Source: Planctobacterium marinum (lineage in GTDB: Bacteria; Pseudomonadota; Gammaproteobacteria; Enterobacterales; Alteromonadaceae). From it: DNA of 64,000 bases. Below the pieces are notes generated by a model, which was given only the letters and a program-made list of their open reading frames with translations, was not told where the DNA came from and made no database searches. Of this stretch, positions 55,191 to 62,970 are shown piece after piece (the first letter of the stretch is position 1; the number at the start of each line of letters is the position of its first letter). The translations under genes and the position numbers were made by a program. The DNA lies in contig NZ_JAJEWQ010000006.1 of the NCBI RefSeq assembly GCF_020687805.1, positions 304,622-368,621 on the forward strand, in the 5' to 3' direction.

Positions 55191-55661
55191 TTAAAAGCGG
55201 GCTCTGTCGTTTAGACGTTTTTTTATATACAGCGTCTTTTTTATTGTACAGATCGTGTTTTGTTGTTCATCAACCACGTTTACTTCATAACAGGGCAGAT
55301 ATTTCTCACCTGCAGCCGTGTTTTGGTGGATGTCTTCAAGCATCTTATCAGTAATGTGAAACTCGGCAATAACTTTCCCGGTACCGGGTTTGACAAAATC
55401 TATTTCAGTACTTTTATCCCAAACGGTGTACTCTTTTCCCAGAATATTCATTAGCATGAGCATGTAATGGGGATCTGTCATGGAGAACAAACTGCCACCA
55501 AAATGTGTGTTAACCGCATTGCGGTTATACCATCGCAGTGGCATAACAACACGACAATAACGCCAGTCCTGGCTGTACTCTTCTACTTTGACACCAGCAC
55601 CAATATAAGGACCAAACAAATAGTTCAGCAAAAATTTGAGTTTACCTGGGGAGATTTTCAT
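55191..55661 (-). CDS. DUF4442/hot-dog thioesterase-like protein
   Basis: The 156-residue protein shows the hot-dog fold pattern 'RVVMPLRWYNRNAVNTHFGG', with the NxxG/HFGG helix start and 'SLFSMTDPHYMLMLMNIL', followed by beta strands ('VIAEFHITDKML'). This matches DUF4442, a PaaI-like acyl-CoA thioesterase branch. It is upstream of the NTF2-like gene with a short gap; both may serve one lipid or aromatic pathway. Confidence 0.8.
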   Translation of the reverse strand: MKISPGKLKFLLNYLFGPYIGAGVKVEEYSQDWRYCRVVMPLRWYNRNAVNTHFGGSLFSMTDPHYMLMLMNILGKEYTVWDKSTEIDFVKPGTGKVIAEFHITDKMLEDIHQNTAAGEKYLPCYEVNVVDEQQNTICTIKKTLYIKKRLNDRARF

Positions 55662-55728
55662 GCATTATTATTTCAACTTGTCCGACCAGTTTTTGATTAT
55701 GCTAACTTTTTTTGTTTAAACAAGCGCA

Positions 55729-56286
55729 ATGAACAAGATAAATGTAAAAAATTATGGATTGGGCGATGTTAACGCCATTTTCAGGGTTTATATCGGCAAT
55801 ATTCCCGACTATCAGGATGTCACTATGTTGGATACTGTCAGGGCATTGCACCCGGGAGAGATAAAAGCCATTGGTGATCAATGCGGTAATGGCTGGCGAA
55901 AAGTGTTCAACGTCTATGCCAAGCTGGTGTATGCCCTCAGGATGCAGCAACACATTCTCTCGGATGACTTTGACAGCTGGCAAACATGGCGTGATAAACA
56001 GTTATTACAAGCGCACTCTGACACTGTTTTGCTGTTCTCTGCACCAGACCTGCGAACCATCAACCCTGCCCATATTCATATTGTTATGGGCAAAACCTGG
56101 GCCCGTGATTGCGGATTAAATGTCGGATTTACCTGGCTGAACCACGAGTTTGCCGTGCATTCAACGTTGCCGGTGGTGATATGTCCCTATTTTGATTATC
56201 GGCAGCTCAGCAATCAAAAGATTGTGTTTTTGTGCGAGCTGCTCGAACCAAGGATCAGAGGCTGTTGTTCTGCCATGGTTATTTAA
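55729..56286 (+). CDS. conserved hypothetical protein (DUF6942-like)
   Basis: The 185-residue product has no signal or membrane segment. The stretches 'GNGWRKVFNVYAKLVYAL', 'FTWLNHEFAVHSTLPVVICP' and 'YFDYRQLSNQKIVFLCELL' look like a conserved family in Vibrio and Shewanella relatives that I recall as DUF6942, but I cannot confirm it. The 3' end overlaps the convergent tcdA gene by eight bases. The function is unknown. Confidence 0.6.
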   Translation: MNKINVKNYGLGDVNAIFRVYIGNIPDYQDVTMLDTVRALHPGEIKAIGDQCGNGWRKVFNVYAKLVYALRMQQHILSDDFDSWQTWRDKQLLQAHSDTVLLFSAPDLRTINPAHIHIVMGKTWARDCGLNVGFTWLNHEFAVHSTLPVVICPYFDYRQLSNQKIVFLCELLEPRIRGCCSAMVI

Positions 56287-57067
56287 CCAGTGGGAAATGC
56301 TTTTCAATGAGTTTATTCAGTACCCGGGAAGCCGTGATCAAACCAAAAGTGGCTGTAACGGTAACGGCAGCACCAAAGCCGCCACTACAATCCAGCTTTA
56401 CCCCACCAGTCATCTGTTTGGCATAGCTGACATTGCCCTGCGCATCCGGATAGCGCAGTTGTTCAGTGGAATAAACACATTCTACTGAAAAACGTCGTTT
56501 GGGATTTTGGCTAAACCCGTAGTAGCGGCGCAGGAAGGCGCGCAGTTTTGCGGCAAGGGGATCTTGTTTGGTTTTAGCCAGGTCACCAACGGTGATCTGC
56601 GTTGGGTCCACCTGACCACCGGCGCCTCCTACGGTAATAATGGGCATCTTCTGACGTTTACAATGATTAATCATCGCCGCTTTGGCTTTTACACTGTCAG
56701 TTGCATCCACCACGTAGGCAAAATCTTTAAGGTGTTCAGTTACATTTTTATCAGTGACAAAATCCATCACAGCCTGTACTTCACAGTCTGGATTGATCAG
56801 TTTGATGCGCTGGGCCATCACATCAACTTTGTTTTGTCCGACGGTAGTGCTCAATGCGTGAATTTGCCGGTTGGTATTGGTGACGCAAATGTCATCCAGG
56901 TCAATCAGGGTTAATTTGCCAATACCGCTTCTGGCCAGCGCCTCTGCTGTCCAGCTGCCCACGCCGCCAATACCTACAACACACACATGTGCCTGGCGTA
57001 AAAAAGCCAGTTGTTGCTGGCCATACAGGCGTTCGATACCGCCAAATCGCTGACTAAAAAGATCCAT
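56279..57067 (-). CDS. tcdA: tRNA threonylcarbamoyladenosine dehydratase
   Basis: The 262-residue E1-like enzyme has the ATP-binding loop 'VCVVGIGGVGSWTAEALARS', 'LIDLDDICVTNTNRQIHAL', 'VVDATDSVKAKAAMINHC' and the C-terminal 'SGGFGAAVTVTATFGLITAS'. It matches TcdA (CsdL/YgdL), which cyclises t6A to ct6A at position 37 of tRNAs. The start is ATG 57067; an upstream extension to 57088 is not supported. Confidence 0.94.
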   Translation of the reverse strand: MDLFSQRFGGIERLYGQQQLAFLRQAHVCVVGIGGVGSWTAEALARSGIGKLTLIDLDDICVTNTNRQIHALSTTVGQNKVDVMAQRIKLINPDCEVQAVMDFVTDKNVTEHLKDFAYVVDATDSVKAKAAMINHCKRQKMPIITVGGAGGQVDPTQITVGDLAKTKQDPLAAKLRAFLRRYYGFSQNPKRRFSVECVYSTEQLRYPDAQGNVSYAKQMTGGVKLDCSGGFGAAVTVTATFGLITASRVLNKLIEKHFPLVK

Positions 57068-57194
57068 GATTACTGCACCGGAAAACAAAGAGGCGGTATT
57101 CTAACCAGTTATTACAGTTTTGCAAAAATCACTGTTGGCAATTAGCATAATCGTGGATATAACAGCGCCTGATGGCAGAGATAAAGGAAAGAGC

Positions 57195-58391
57195 TTGAGC
57201 GATTACGACATTATAGTAATTGGTGGAGGAATTGTAGGTGCCGCCAGTGCCTTAAAAATAAAACGCGAAAAACCGGGGTTATCGGTGCTGTTATTGGAAA
57301 AAGAGGCCGCTGCCGCGCAACATCAAACGGGCCGCAACTCGGGGGTAATTCATGCCGGGGTGTATTACGCGCCCGATAGCCTGAAAGCCAAATATTGTCG
57401 TGAAGGATTGCAGCGGACTATCGCCTGGTGTCAACAATATGATTTACCCTATCAGCAATGTGGCAAGTTAATTGTCGCAACAGACGAGCAAGAGGAAGCC
57501 CGTCTGCAGCAACTGTATTTGCGTTGTCAGCAAAATCAGTTGCAACCTGAATTATTAAGCGCTGCGCAATTACGCGCCAAAGCTCCGGCGATTTCCGGGA
57601 GTGCTGCCATGTTCATTCAACAAACCGGAATAACCGATTATAAGCGGCTCACCGCCCACTTTTTAGCACAATTTGAACAGCTTGGCGGCAAAGTGCGATT
57701 TAACACTCAGGTTGACCAACTTGAAGAAAATGAGCACAAGGTGAGGGTGGTTTGTAAGTCAGAACAATTTTCTGCAGCGCAGGTATTAAATTGCGCCGGT
57801 GTTTATTCTGACGAGCTGATTAGACAGCTAAAACCCGATATCGACTGGCGCATAATCCCGTTTAAAGGCGAGTATTTTCGATTACCGGAAAAATATAACC
57901 GGATTGTTGAACACCTCATTTATCCGGTTCCCGATCCGCAACTGCCGTTTTTAGGTGTACATCTGACGCTGATGATTGGAGGATATGTTACGGTTGGGCC
58001 GAACGCTGTATTGGCGTTGGGGAAAGAAGCCTACGGCAAGACTGAATTACAGTTTCATCAGTTCGTTGATATGTTGTGTTATTCCGGGTTCAGACAGGTG
58101 GTTAAGAAAAACTGGCGCTCTGGTATGGAAGAGTTCAGGAACTCGCTGAATAAGCGTGGCTACCTGAAACTGGTGCAAAAGTATTGTCCGCAAATTCAGT
58201 TGCAGGATTTATTGCCTTATCCCGCCGGGATTCGGGCACAGGCCGTCTCTGACAACGGTGAACTGATTCATGACTTTCGCTTTGCTGAAACGGCCCGAAG
58301 CCTGCACGTAGGCAATGCCCCTTCACCTGCGGCAACCTCTGCGTTACCCATTGCGGATGCCATTTACAGTAAGTTAGCCGATAAATTGTAG
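57195..58391 (+). CDS. lhgO: L-2-hydroxyglutarate oxidase
   Basis: The protein of about 398 residues has the FAD-binding motif 'DIIVIGGGIVGAASALKIKR' and the LhgO signature 'QTGRNSGVIHAGVYYAPDSL'. The later 'HLIYPVPDPQLPFLGVHLT' and 'RAQAVSDNGELIHDF' also fit. TTG 57195 is chosen because AAAGGAA lies six to seven bases upstream and the FAD fold starts right after; an extension to 57120 lacks support. It oxidises L-2-hydroxyglutarate to 2-oxoglutarate and passes electrons to the quinone pool. Confidence 0.93.
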   Translation: MSDYDIIVIGGGIVGAASALKIKREKPGLSVLLLEKEAAAAQHQTGRNSGVIHAGVYYAPDSLKAKYCREGLQRTIAWCQQYDLPYQQCGKLIVATDEQEEARLQQLYLRCQQNQLQPELLSAAQLRAKAPAISGSAAMFIQQTGITDYKRLTAHFLAQFEQLGGKVRFNTQVDQLEENEHKVRVVCKSEQFSAAQVLNCAGVYSDELIRQLKPDIDWRIIPFKGEYFRLPEKYNRIVEHLIYPVPDPQLPFLGVHLTLMIGGYVTVGPNAVLALGKEAYGKTELQFHQFVDMLCYSGFRQVVKKNWRSGMEEFRNSLNKRGYLKLVQKYCPQIQLQDLLPYPAGIRAQAVSDNGELIHDFRFAETARSLHVGNAPSPAATSALPIADAIYSKLADKL

Positions 58392-58405
58392 CGCACAATA
58401 AATGC

Positions 58406-59380
58406 TTAGCGTGTCATCCGTTTAACAAAAACCACTACGAACAAGGCAATGGTAAAACTGCCGATGAAGGCTTCCAGAGCAGCGAAAAAGCGCGTTATGC
58501 CGAATGGGGTTATGTCACCATAACCCAGTGTGGTAAAGGTCACTACACTGTAATACAGCGCCATAAAAAATGTGGTGATATTGCTGCTCAGTGATGCGGA
58601 AAAGTCCAGTTGCAGCCGTTCTTCGCCGTGGTTAACGCCAAAGATAAAATACATAATGGCGCTCATAAAAATCAAAAACATAGAAAACACCACGGTATTT
58701 TCTGGTTTTTCGCCATAACCGCATAGCTTATCTACCAGCATGGAGAATATCCATTTAAACGACCATGGCGTGAGCTGGAAGCGGCGCATAATTAATTCTT
58801 TGTACCCAAACTGACCAGCAAGCTGGAACAAACCCTGATCTTCTGCCCGTTTTCGCAGATTGCGATAGATTTCTTCTGATTGCTCAAAATTGTCTTCTGC
58901 GGCTTCTTTATCGTGTTCTTTGCGTTTTTTTAACGCAATGCGCTCCTGTAACAATCTGTCGCCAATATTAATATTGTCTATGCGCGCACCTTCCAGCTTG
59001 GTGCCTAACAAATTACTGCCTTCTAAATCAGCGCAGTGCAGGTTAGCTTCGCTTAGATTGGCTTTCATCAGGGAGCCATTGCGCAGCGCTAAATTAAACA
59101 AGTGTGCGCCTTTTAGGTTAGCCCGATAAAGATCGCATTCGGAAAGGTCGAATCCGTGTTTGGAACTGCGGTTTACCAGGTTGATGCCGGCAAGATTGAC
59201 ACGTTTTAGTTTCAGGCCCTTGGAGGTACCGCCACGTCGAATATGTGCTTCCAGTCGCTCCGCCAAATTCATGCCGCTTTTGTCAACGTGAGGGTCATGC
59301 CAAAAACAAAAGCCAGAACCTAAATCATTTTCGGTGCAGGACTCTCCACATTGTGATTGATATTTACATTTATCGCTCAT
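58406..59380 (-). CDS. pentapeptide-repeat potassium channel
   Basis: The 324-residue protein begins with a small cysteine-rich stretch (four Cys in the first 25 residues, then 'FCFWHDPHVDKSG'). A pentapeptide-repeat region follows (about 55-140; A(N/D)LxxAxL pattern in 'YRANLKGAHLF' and 'ANLSEANLHCADLEGSNLLG') and then a helical linker. The channel part has two membrane helices around the selectivity filter 'SVVTFTTLGYGDITPFG'. Subunits should tetramerise into a K+ channel, with the repeat domain as a possible cytosolic gate or adaptor. Confidence 0.9.
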   Translation of the reverse strand: MSDKCKYQSQCGESCTENDLGSGFCFWHDPHVDKSGMNLAERLEAHIRRGGTSKGLKLKRVNLAGINLVNRSSKHGFDLSECDLYRANLKGAHLFNLALRNGSLMKANLSEANLHCADLEGSNLLGTKLEGARIDNINIGDRLLQERIALKKRKEHDKEAAEDNFEQSEEIYRNLRKRAEDQGLFQLAGQFGYKELIMRRFQLTPWSFKWIFSMLVDKLCGYGEKPENTVVFSMFLIFMSAIMYFIFGVNHGEERLQLDFSASLSSNITTFFMALYYSVVTFTTLGYGDITPFGITRFFAALEAFIGSFTIALFVVVFVKRMTR

Positions 59381-59543
59381 GAATCAGCATTGGTGTTTTT
59401 GTTTTCTTTAAGTGTAGCAGTAATTACTCAATTCAAGCAGCGACAATTTTCTAAAAAATAGAACGAAATAGCGAAAAACTTGCACTTTTTAAAACATTTA
59501 TGAAGTGTTTGAATGAAGTCACACAATCAGGACAGGAAAGACA

Positions 59544-60503
59544 ATGGGTTTATTAGTAGAAGGTAAGTGGCAAGATCAATGGTATGACACCAAAAAAAGT
59601 GGAGGCAAGTTTCAACGTCAGGATTCGCTGTTCATCCACAAAATTGGCGGCGACAGCGAATTTAAGCCGGAAAGCGGCCGTTATCACCTCTACGTGAGCC
59701 TGGCTTGTCCCTGGGCACACCGCACCTTAATTTTGCGTAAGCTCAAGCAGTTAGAAGAGCATATTTCAGTATCAGTGGTACATCCGGACATGCTGGACCA
59801 GGGATGGCAATTTGCAACGGTAAACAATGGTTTCGTTGCCGCCACTGAAGATCATTTATATGGCTCACAATACATGCATCAAATTTATACCCGTGCAAAA
59901 CCTGACATTACAACCCGGGTTACAGTACCAGTTTTATGGGATAAGCAAACACAGCAAATCGTCAACAATGAATCTGCGCAAATTGTACGCATTTTAAATT
60001 CGGCATTTAACGATTTAACCGGCAATCAGGATGACTACTACCCGCAAGGGCTTCAGGCTGATATTGATGATATCAACGAGTTTGTTTATCACAATATCAA
60101 TAATGGCGTGTACAAAGCCGGCTTTGCAACAACCCAGGAAGCCTACAGTGAAGCGGTGCAAGCGCTGTTTTCAGCGTTGCATAAAGTGGAAGCGATACTG
60201 GCGGAACGCCGCTATCTGACCGGCGATTCCATTACCGAAGCAGACTGGCGCTTGTTTACCACTTTGGTGCGGTTTGACGCGGTTTACGTAGGGCACTTTA
60301 AATGTAATTTGAGACGTATTGAAGATTACCCCCATATGTCGAATTACCTCAGAGAGTTGTATCAGTATCCGGGCATTAAAGACACAGTTAACATGGCGCA
60401 CATCAAACGCCACTATTATTTTAGTCACACCATGATTAATCCCACTCAGGTGATACCCGATGGTCCTGAGCTAAATCTGGACGGTGCCTGGACAAGGCAA
60501 TAA
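59544..60503 (+). CDS. yqjG: glutathionyl-hydroquinone reductase
   Basis: The 319-residue xi-class glutathione transferase carries the catalytic motif 'SLACPWAHRTLILRK' near residue 55, 'VTVPVLWDKQTQQIVNNESA' and the C-terminal 'LTGDSITEADWRLFTTLVRF'. It reduces glutathionyl-hydroquinones formed when quinones react with glutathione. It is the last chromosomal gene before the integron array. Confidence 0.92.
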   Translation: MGLLVEGKWQDQWYDTKKSGGKFQRQDSLFIHKIGGDSEFKPESGRYHLYVSLACPWAHRTLILRKLKQLEEHISVSVVHPDMLDQGWQFATVNNGFVAATEDHLYGSQYMHQIYTRAKPDITTRVTVPVLWDKQTQQIVNNESAQIVRILNSAFNDLTGNQDDYYPQGLQADIDDINEFVYHNINNGVYKAGFATTQEAYSEAVQALFSALHKVEAILAERRYLTGDSITEADWRLFTTLVRFDAVYVGHFKCNLRRIEDYPHMSNYLRELYQYPGIKDTVNMAHIKRHYYFSHTMINPTQVIPDGPELNLDGAWTRQ

Positions 60504-60540
60504 AATCTTGAAGATTAAGGGTGGATTCCCAAACACTGCT

Positions 60541-60570
60541 TGTGAGGTTAATGAGGTCGTTGACCTCACA
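60541..60570 (+). terminator. hairpin after yqjG
   Basis: TGTGAGGT/ACCTCACA with a 14-base loop lies about 40 bases after the yqjG stop. No T-run follows, so its role as a terminator is uncertain. Between it and the first attC site (to 61174) I find no gene. Confidence 0.4.
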
Positions 60571-60867
60571 AAACTACAAGTATTTGTTGTTTTGGCTATT
60601 TGCATTCTGAGGTTGGATTTAATTATTAAGTGGTTACGTAGCTGTTTAGTGCAAAAGTTGGTAGGTCGGTAACGAGCGAGGCGTGGCCGTTAGCAGATCA
60701 GCGATTGCTATAGTTGCTTGTTTAAGAAAACAGATACTCAATTTCTTAAATTTAAATAATTTATTTAAGCGAATCTGACCCTGTCGTTCTGATGGCGAAC
60801 CCCATGAATCTGGCGACTTTTCATAATTCGCTGGACTTACACAAAAGTGCTCTGATGTGATTTTTTC

Positions 60868-60885
60868 TTAGGGGAGATCCCCTAA
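60868..60885. repeat. palindrome TTAGGGGA-GA-TCCCCTAA
   Basis: An 18-base palindrome with a two-base centre lies directly beside the larger inverted repeat at 60904-61038, in the gene-free end of the integron. Confidence 0.6.
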
Positions 60886-60903
60886 AACCCCCTCTTGCCC
60901 CGG

Positions 60904-61038
60904 CGCGAGAAAACATAAGTCGCAAGTGAAGAACCAGAAAGACCGACAATGATGGCACGTCCCTGCGCCAGCATTGCCTGAGGCATCATCCCTGATGCCC
61001 CTCTTTCAGGTTTCTACTTCACTTTCGCCTTATCTCGC
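60904..61038. repeat. long imperfect inverted repeat in gene-free region
   Basis: About 135 bases fold on themselves: GCGAGA / TCTCGC at the ends, then ATAAG/CTTAT, AAGTGAAG/CTTCACTT, AACC/GGTT, GAAAGA/TCTTTC and ATGATGGCA/TGATGCC inward. It is too imperfect for an insertion-sequence end. It could be a structured RNA, a decayed attC-like site or the remains of a palindromic mobile element. The flanks show no open frame. Confidence 0.55.
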
Positions 61039-61174
61039 ACAGGGACAGGAAACGTATGGACTTCGAACTTTGAAACAGTAGGGCGTTTGAAGAAGAGTAA
61101 CAACTAGTGCTGTGATTCGGCTAATGACCGAATGTTTAAGATAGCTGTCACTCACCTTGTACTTCTCCACTGAC

Positions 61175-61299
61175 TGCTAACACACCAGAGCGGACAACCG
61201 GTGTTAATGTTACGATTGACTACATTTTTAAGTTGGCGGACGTTCAACTCTTAATAAATGACTGCTATTTTTGTCCGGGATTAATTGTTTTTGTTATGT
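61175..61299 (-). other. integron attC site 1 (distal end of array)
   Basis: In the cassette direction (minus strand) it runs from CATAACA, overlapping the stop of the lipoprotein gene, to the core GTTAGCA at 61175-61181. CGGACAA / TTGTCCG form the inner boxes, giving the imperfect palindrome expected of an attC. About 125 bases long. Confidence 0.75.
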
Positions 61300-61839
61300 T
61301 TCCCACACCACGGTTTTTCTGACGTCTAAAGATTCTAAGTCGATTTGGGATAAGAACACTCTATCCTTCTTTTTAAACTTTATGAAAAATGTAAACGAAG
61401 TAACTACACTCTCCATGTCAATAAAAGTAACGTCCTGTGCCAATGTTACTAACTTTTCTGCTACCGGATCATACGCATATAAAGTGCTTAAATCCTCATT
61501 GGTAATGCTACCGCTAGAGTTTGTATCTTGTTTATAGGCTTTTATGAAGAAAACGCGTTTACGTTTGCCTGTTTCATTTCTCTTATCGATAAAAGTAATA
61601 TCTGGAAGGTGGTACGCATTGGTTGGAAAAATATTTTTGCAGACATTATCTGAATTGGAACAAAATCGAATATTTCGTATAACATTAGAATTTTGCCCAA
61701 AACTCTTAACTACAGGGTTGGTATAAACACCTCTGTAGTCATAACCTGCATATTCAACACTACTTTTTCTGCCGAAATATTCAGTGGTTATACAACCTGA
61801 AATTAAAAATATATACAAGAGCATTGAGCAAAGTTTCAC
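61294..61839 (-). CDS. cassette-encoded lipoprotein of unknown function
   Basis: GTG 61839, with AAGGA upstream, gives a 181-residue product with a lipoprotein signal ('LLYIFLISGCIT') right at the start. The mature part is charged and AT-rich, with 'YAGYDYRGVYTNPVVKSFG', 'NETGKRKRVFFIKAYKQDTN' and a beta-rich end. No family was recognised. The gene fills one integron cassette between attC sites 1 and 2. The 14 residues further upstream lie in attC and are not real. Confidence 0.75.
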   Translation of the reverse strand: MKLCSMLLYIFLISGCITTEYFGRKSSVEYAGYDYRGVYTNPVVKSFGQNSNVIRNIRFCSNSDNVCKNIFPTNAYHLPDITFIDKRNETGKRKRVFFIKAYKQDTNSSGSITNEDLSTLYAYDPVAEKLVTLAQDVTFIDMESVVTSFTFFIKFKKKDRVFLSQIDLESLDVRKTVVWET

Positions 61840-61856
61840 AGATCTATCCTTAGAAA

Positions 61857-61954
61857 CATAACGCCGCACTAAGCGGAACAAAATAGTTGGCTATACTGTG
61901 AGCGAAGCGAAACCAGCCAACTATTTTATTTCCGCTTGCGTATCATTGTTAGAG
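61857..61954 (-). other. integron attC site 2
   Basis: In the minus direction it runs from CTCTAAC (61948-61954) through the stem AAATAGTTGGCT / AGCCAACTATTT, with boxes CGGAA/TTCCG, to GTTATG at 61857-61862. This is the typical imperfect attC palindrome, 98 bases. It overlaps the last codons of the lipoprotein gene 61921-62460, as often happens in cassettes. Confidence 0.88.
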
Positions 61955-62460
61955 GTTGTTGGTTCGCAATACGGGCCTGCATTGTCCCACATTGGGCGAG
62001 TAAAGATTCTCTCCTTAAGTTGTTCACTCGCATCCATTGAGACGATGCTACCACTAACCTTTTTATAAACATTAATGCCACAATTATTATCCAACTTATT
62101 TGTTGATATAACATACGTGCCTTTATTAGGAAGAATAGTGTAATAGGCTCTGCACCAGTTATGGTGACCCAAAATGTTGCCGCTTAAGCCATATTCCCAC
62201 ATGAACGTGAAATGTTGATTAGGCATTACTCTGAGAGCTAAGTCTTTTCCGCTTTCACCAACAGAAAAGTTTACTGCTTTGGGATTCATACATTCTTTAT
62301 TGTCGTAAACAACGAAATTTGTAGATTTTAACTTTGCATTCACGAATATTAGTTCAACTGAATTATCGGTCGAAATATTCTGGTAAATCTTGTTTTCATC
62401 GTTTGTTGATGCGCAACCCGACAAAAGTAATAATAAAATCAATGCAATGGCTTGAAACAT
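61921..62460 (-). CDS. cassette-encoded lipoprotein of unknown function
   Basis: The 179-residue protein has a clear lipobox ('LILLLLLSGCAST'). The mature part has several cysteines ('DNKECMNPKAVNF', 'HNWCRAYYTIL', 'NNCGINVYKKV', 'GPYCEPT') that may form disulphides outside the inner membrane. It starts six bases after the attC 3 core and ends inside attC 2, the compact layout of a gene cassette. No family was recognised. Confidence 0.8.
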   Translation of the reverse strand: MFQAIALILLLLLSGCASTNDENKIYQNISTDNSVELIFVNAKLKSTNFVVYDNKECMNPKAVNFSVGESGKDLALRVMPNQHFTFMWEYGLSGNILGHHNWCRAYYTILPNKGTYVISTNKLDNNCGINVYKKVSGSIVSMDASEQLKERIFTRPMWDNAGPYCEPTTSNNDTQAEIK

Positions 62461-62465
62461 ATAAC

Positions 62466-62569
62466 CTCTAACGCCTCAATATGGGGCGCACAAATGCATG
62501 GCTATACTTAGCGAAGAATGAGCGCAAGCCATGCTTTTTGCGTCCATGCCATAATTGGCTTGTTAGTTG
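62466..62569 (-). other. integron attC site 3
   Basis: In the minus direction: CAACTAAC(AAGCC) at one end, a stem built from GCATGGCTTGCGCT / AGTATAGCCATGC and GGACGCAA/GTGCGCC, then core GCGTTAGAG at 62466-62474. About 100 bases; a well-formed attC. Confidence 0.88.
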
Positions 62570-62616
62570 CCACGCTGATACATCCTAGAGTAAAAGCTGA
62601 GCTTTGCGCACAATAC

Positions 62617-62868
62617 TCACTCACTTTTGACGAATAACTTTTTGAAGAGCTCTTCTGATTTGGCGAGACCTTCTTCAGTTAAAACAACAGACTTTGATTT
62701 GCCAACAGGGTCGTGAATATAACCTTTTTCATAAAGTCGGTCCGTGATACTCCAATCTATTTGCTTCCAAGCCCTACCAAACTTGTCATGCAGAGTAAGG
62801 TAAAACAGAGCAAGTGCCGCTTCATCGATTTTATCTTCATCTATTTCCACTGCTGTCTCCATTTTCAT
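62617..62868 (-). CDS. DUF6429 family protein, cassette-encoded
   Basis: The 83-residue product starts at ATG 62868 (or 62862) and matches DUF6429 as I know it: 'EIDEDKIDEAALALFYLTLH', 'AWKQIDWSITDRLYEKGYIH' and 'PVGKSKSVVLTEEGLAKSEE'. Residues before it would lie inside attC 4. DUF6429 genes are typical integron-cassette passengers. The fold looks like a small winged helix, but no function is established. Confidence 0.82.
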   Translation of the reverse strand: MKMETAVEIDEDKIDEAALALFYLTLHDKFGRAWKQIDWSITDRLYEKGYIHDPVGKSKSVVLTEEGLAKSEELFKKLFVKSE

Positions 62869-62875
62869 ATGGCTA

Positions 62876-62970
62876 CTAACGTCGTAAATAAATGGCAAAT
62901 GCTTGCTGGCTATAATACGCGAGGCACGAGCGGAGTCAGCGAGTATTTGTCCATGTTTGATTTACCTTGT
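62876..62970 (-). other. integron attC site 4, interrupted by group II intron
   Basis: The core CTAAC (62876-62880; GTTAG on the minus strand) and a long palindrome GGCAAATGCTTGCTGGCT / AGTCAGCGAGTATTTGTCC are intact. The site then breaks after TTGT at 62970, where intron sequence begins. The other end should lie beyond the intron, outside the window. It belongs to the cassette that precedes the DUF6429 one. Confidence 0.82.

Noticed and set aside
57120..57194. N-terminal extension of the lhgO frame
   Set aside because: The FAD-binding strand begins just after TTG 57195, which has a good ribosome binding site; the extension looks like leader sequence.
60484..60672. 62-residue plus-strand frame overlapping the yqjG end
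   Set aside because: No ribosome binding site, overlaps a real gene and crosses a hairpin; composition is not gene-like.
60571..61174. Hidden gene cassette between yqjG and attC 1
   Set aside because: No open frame of useful size and no second attC could be made out; kept only as a gene-free structured stretch.
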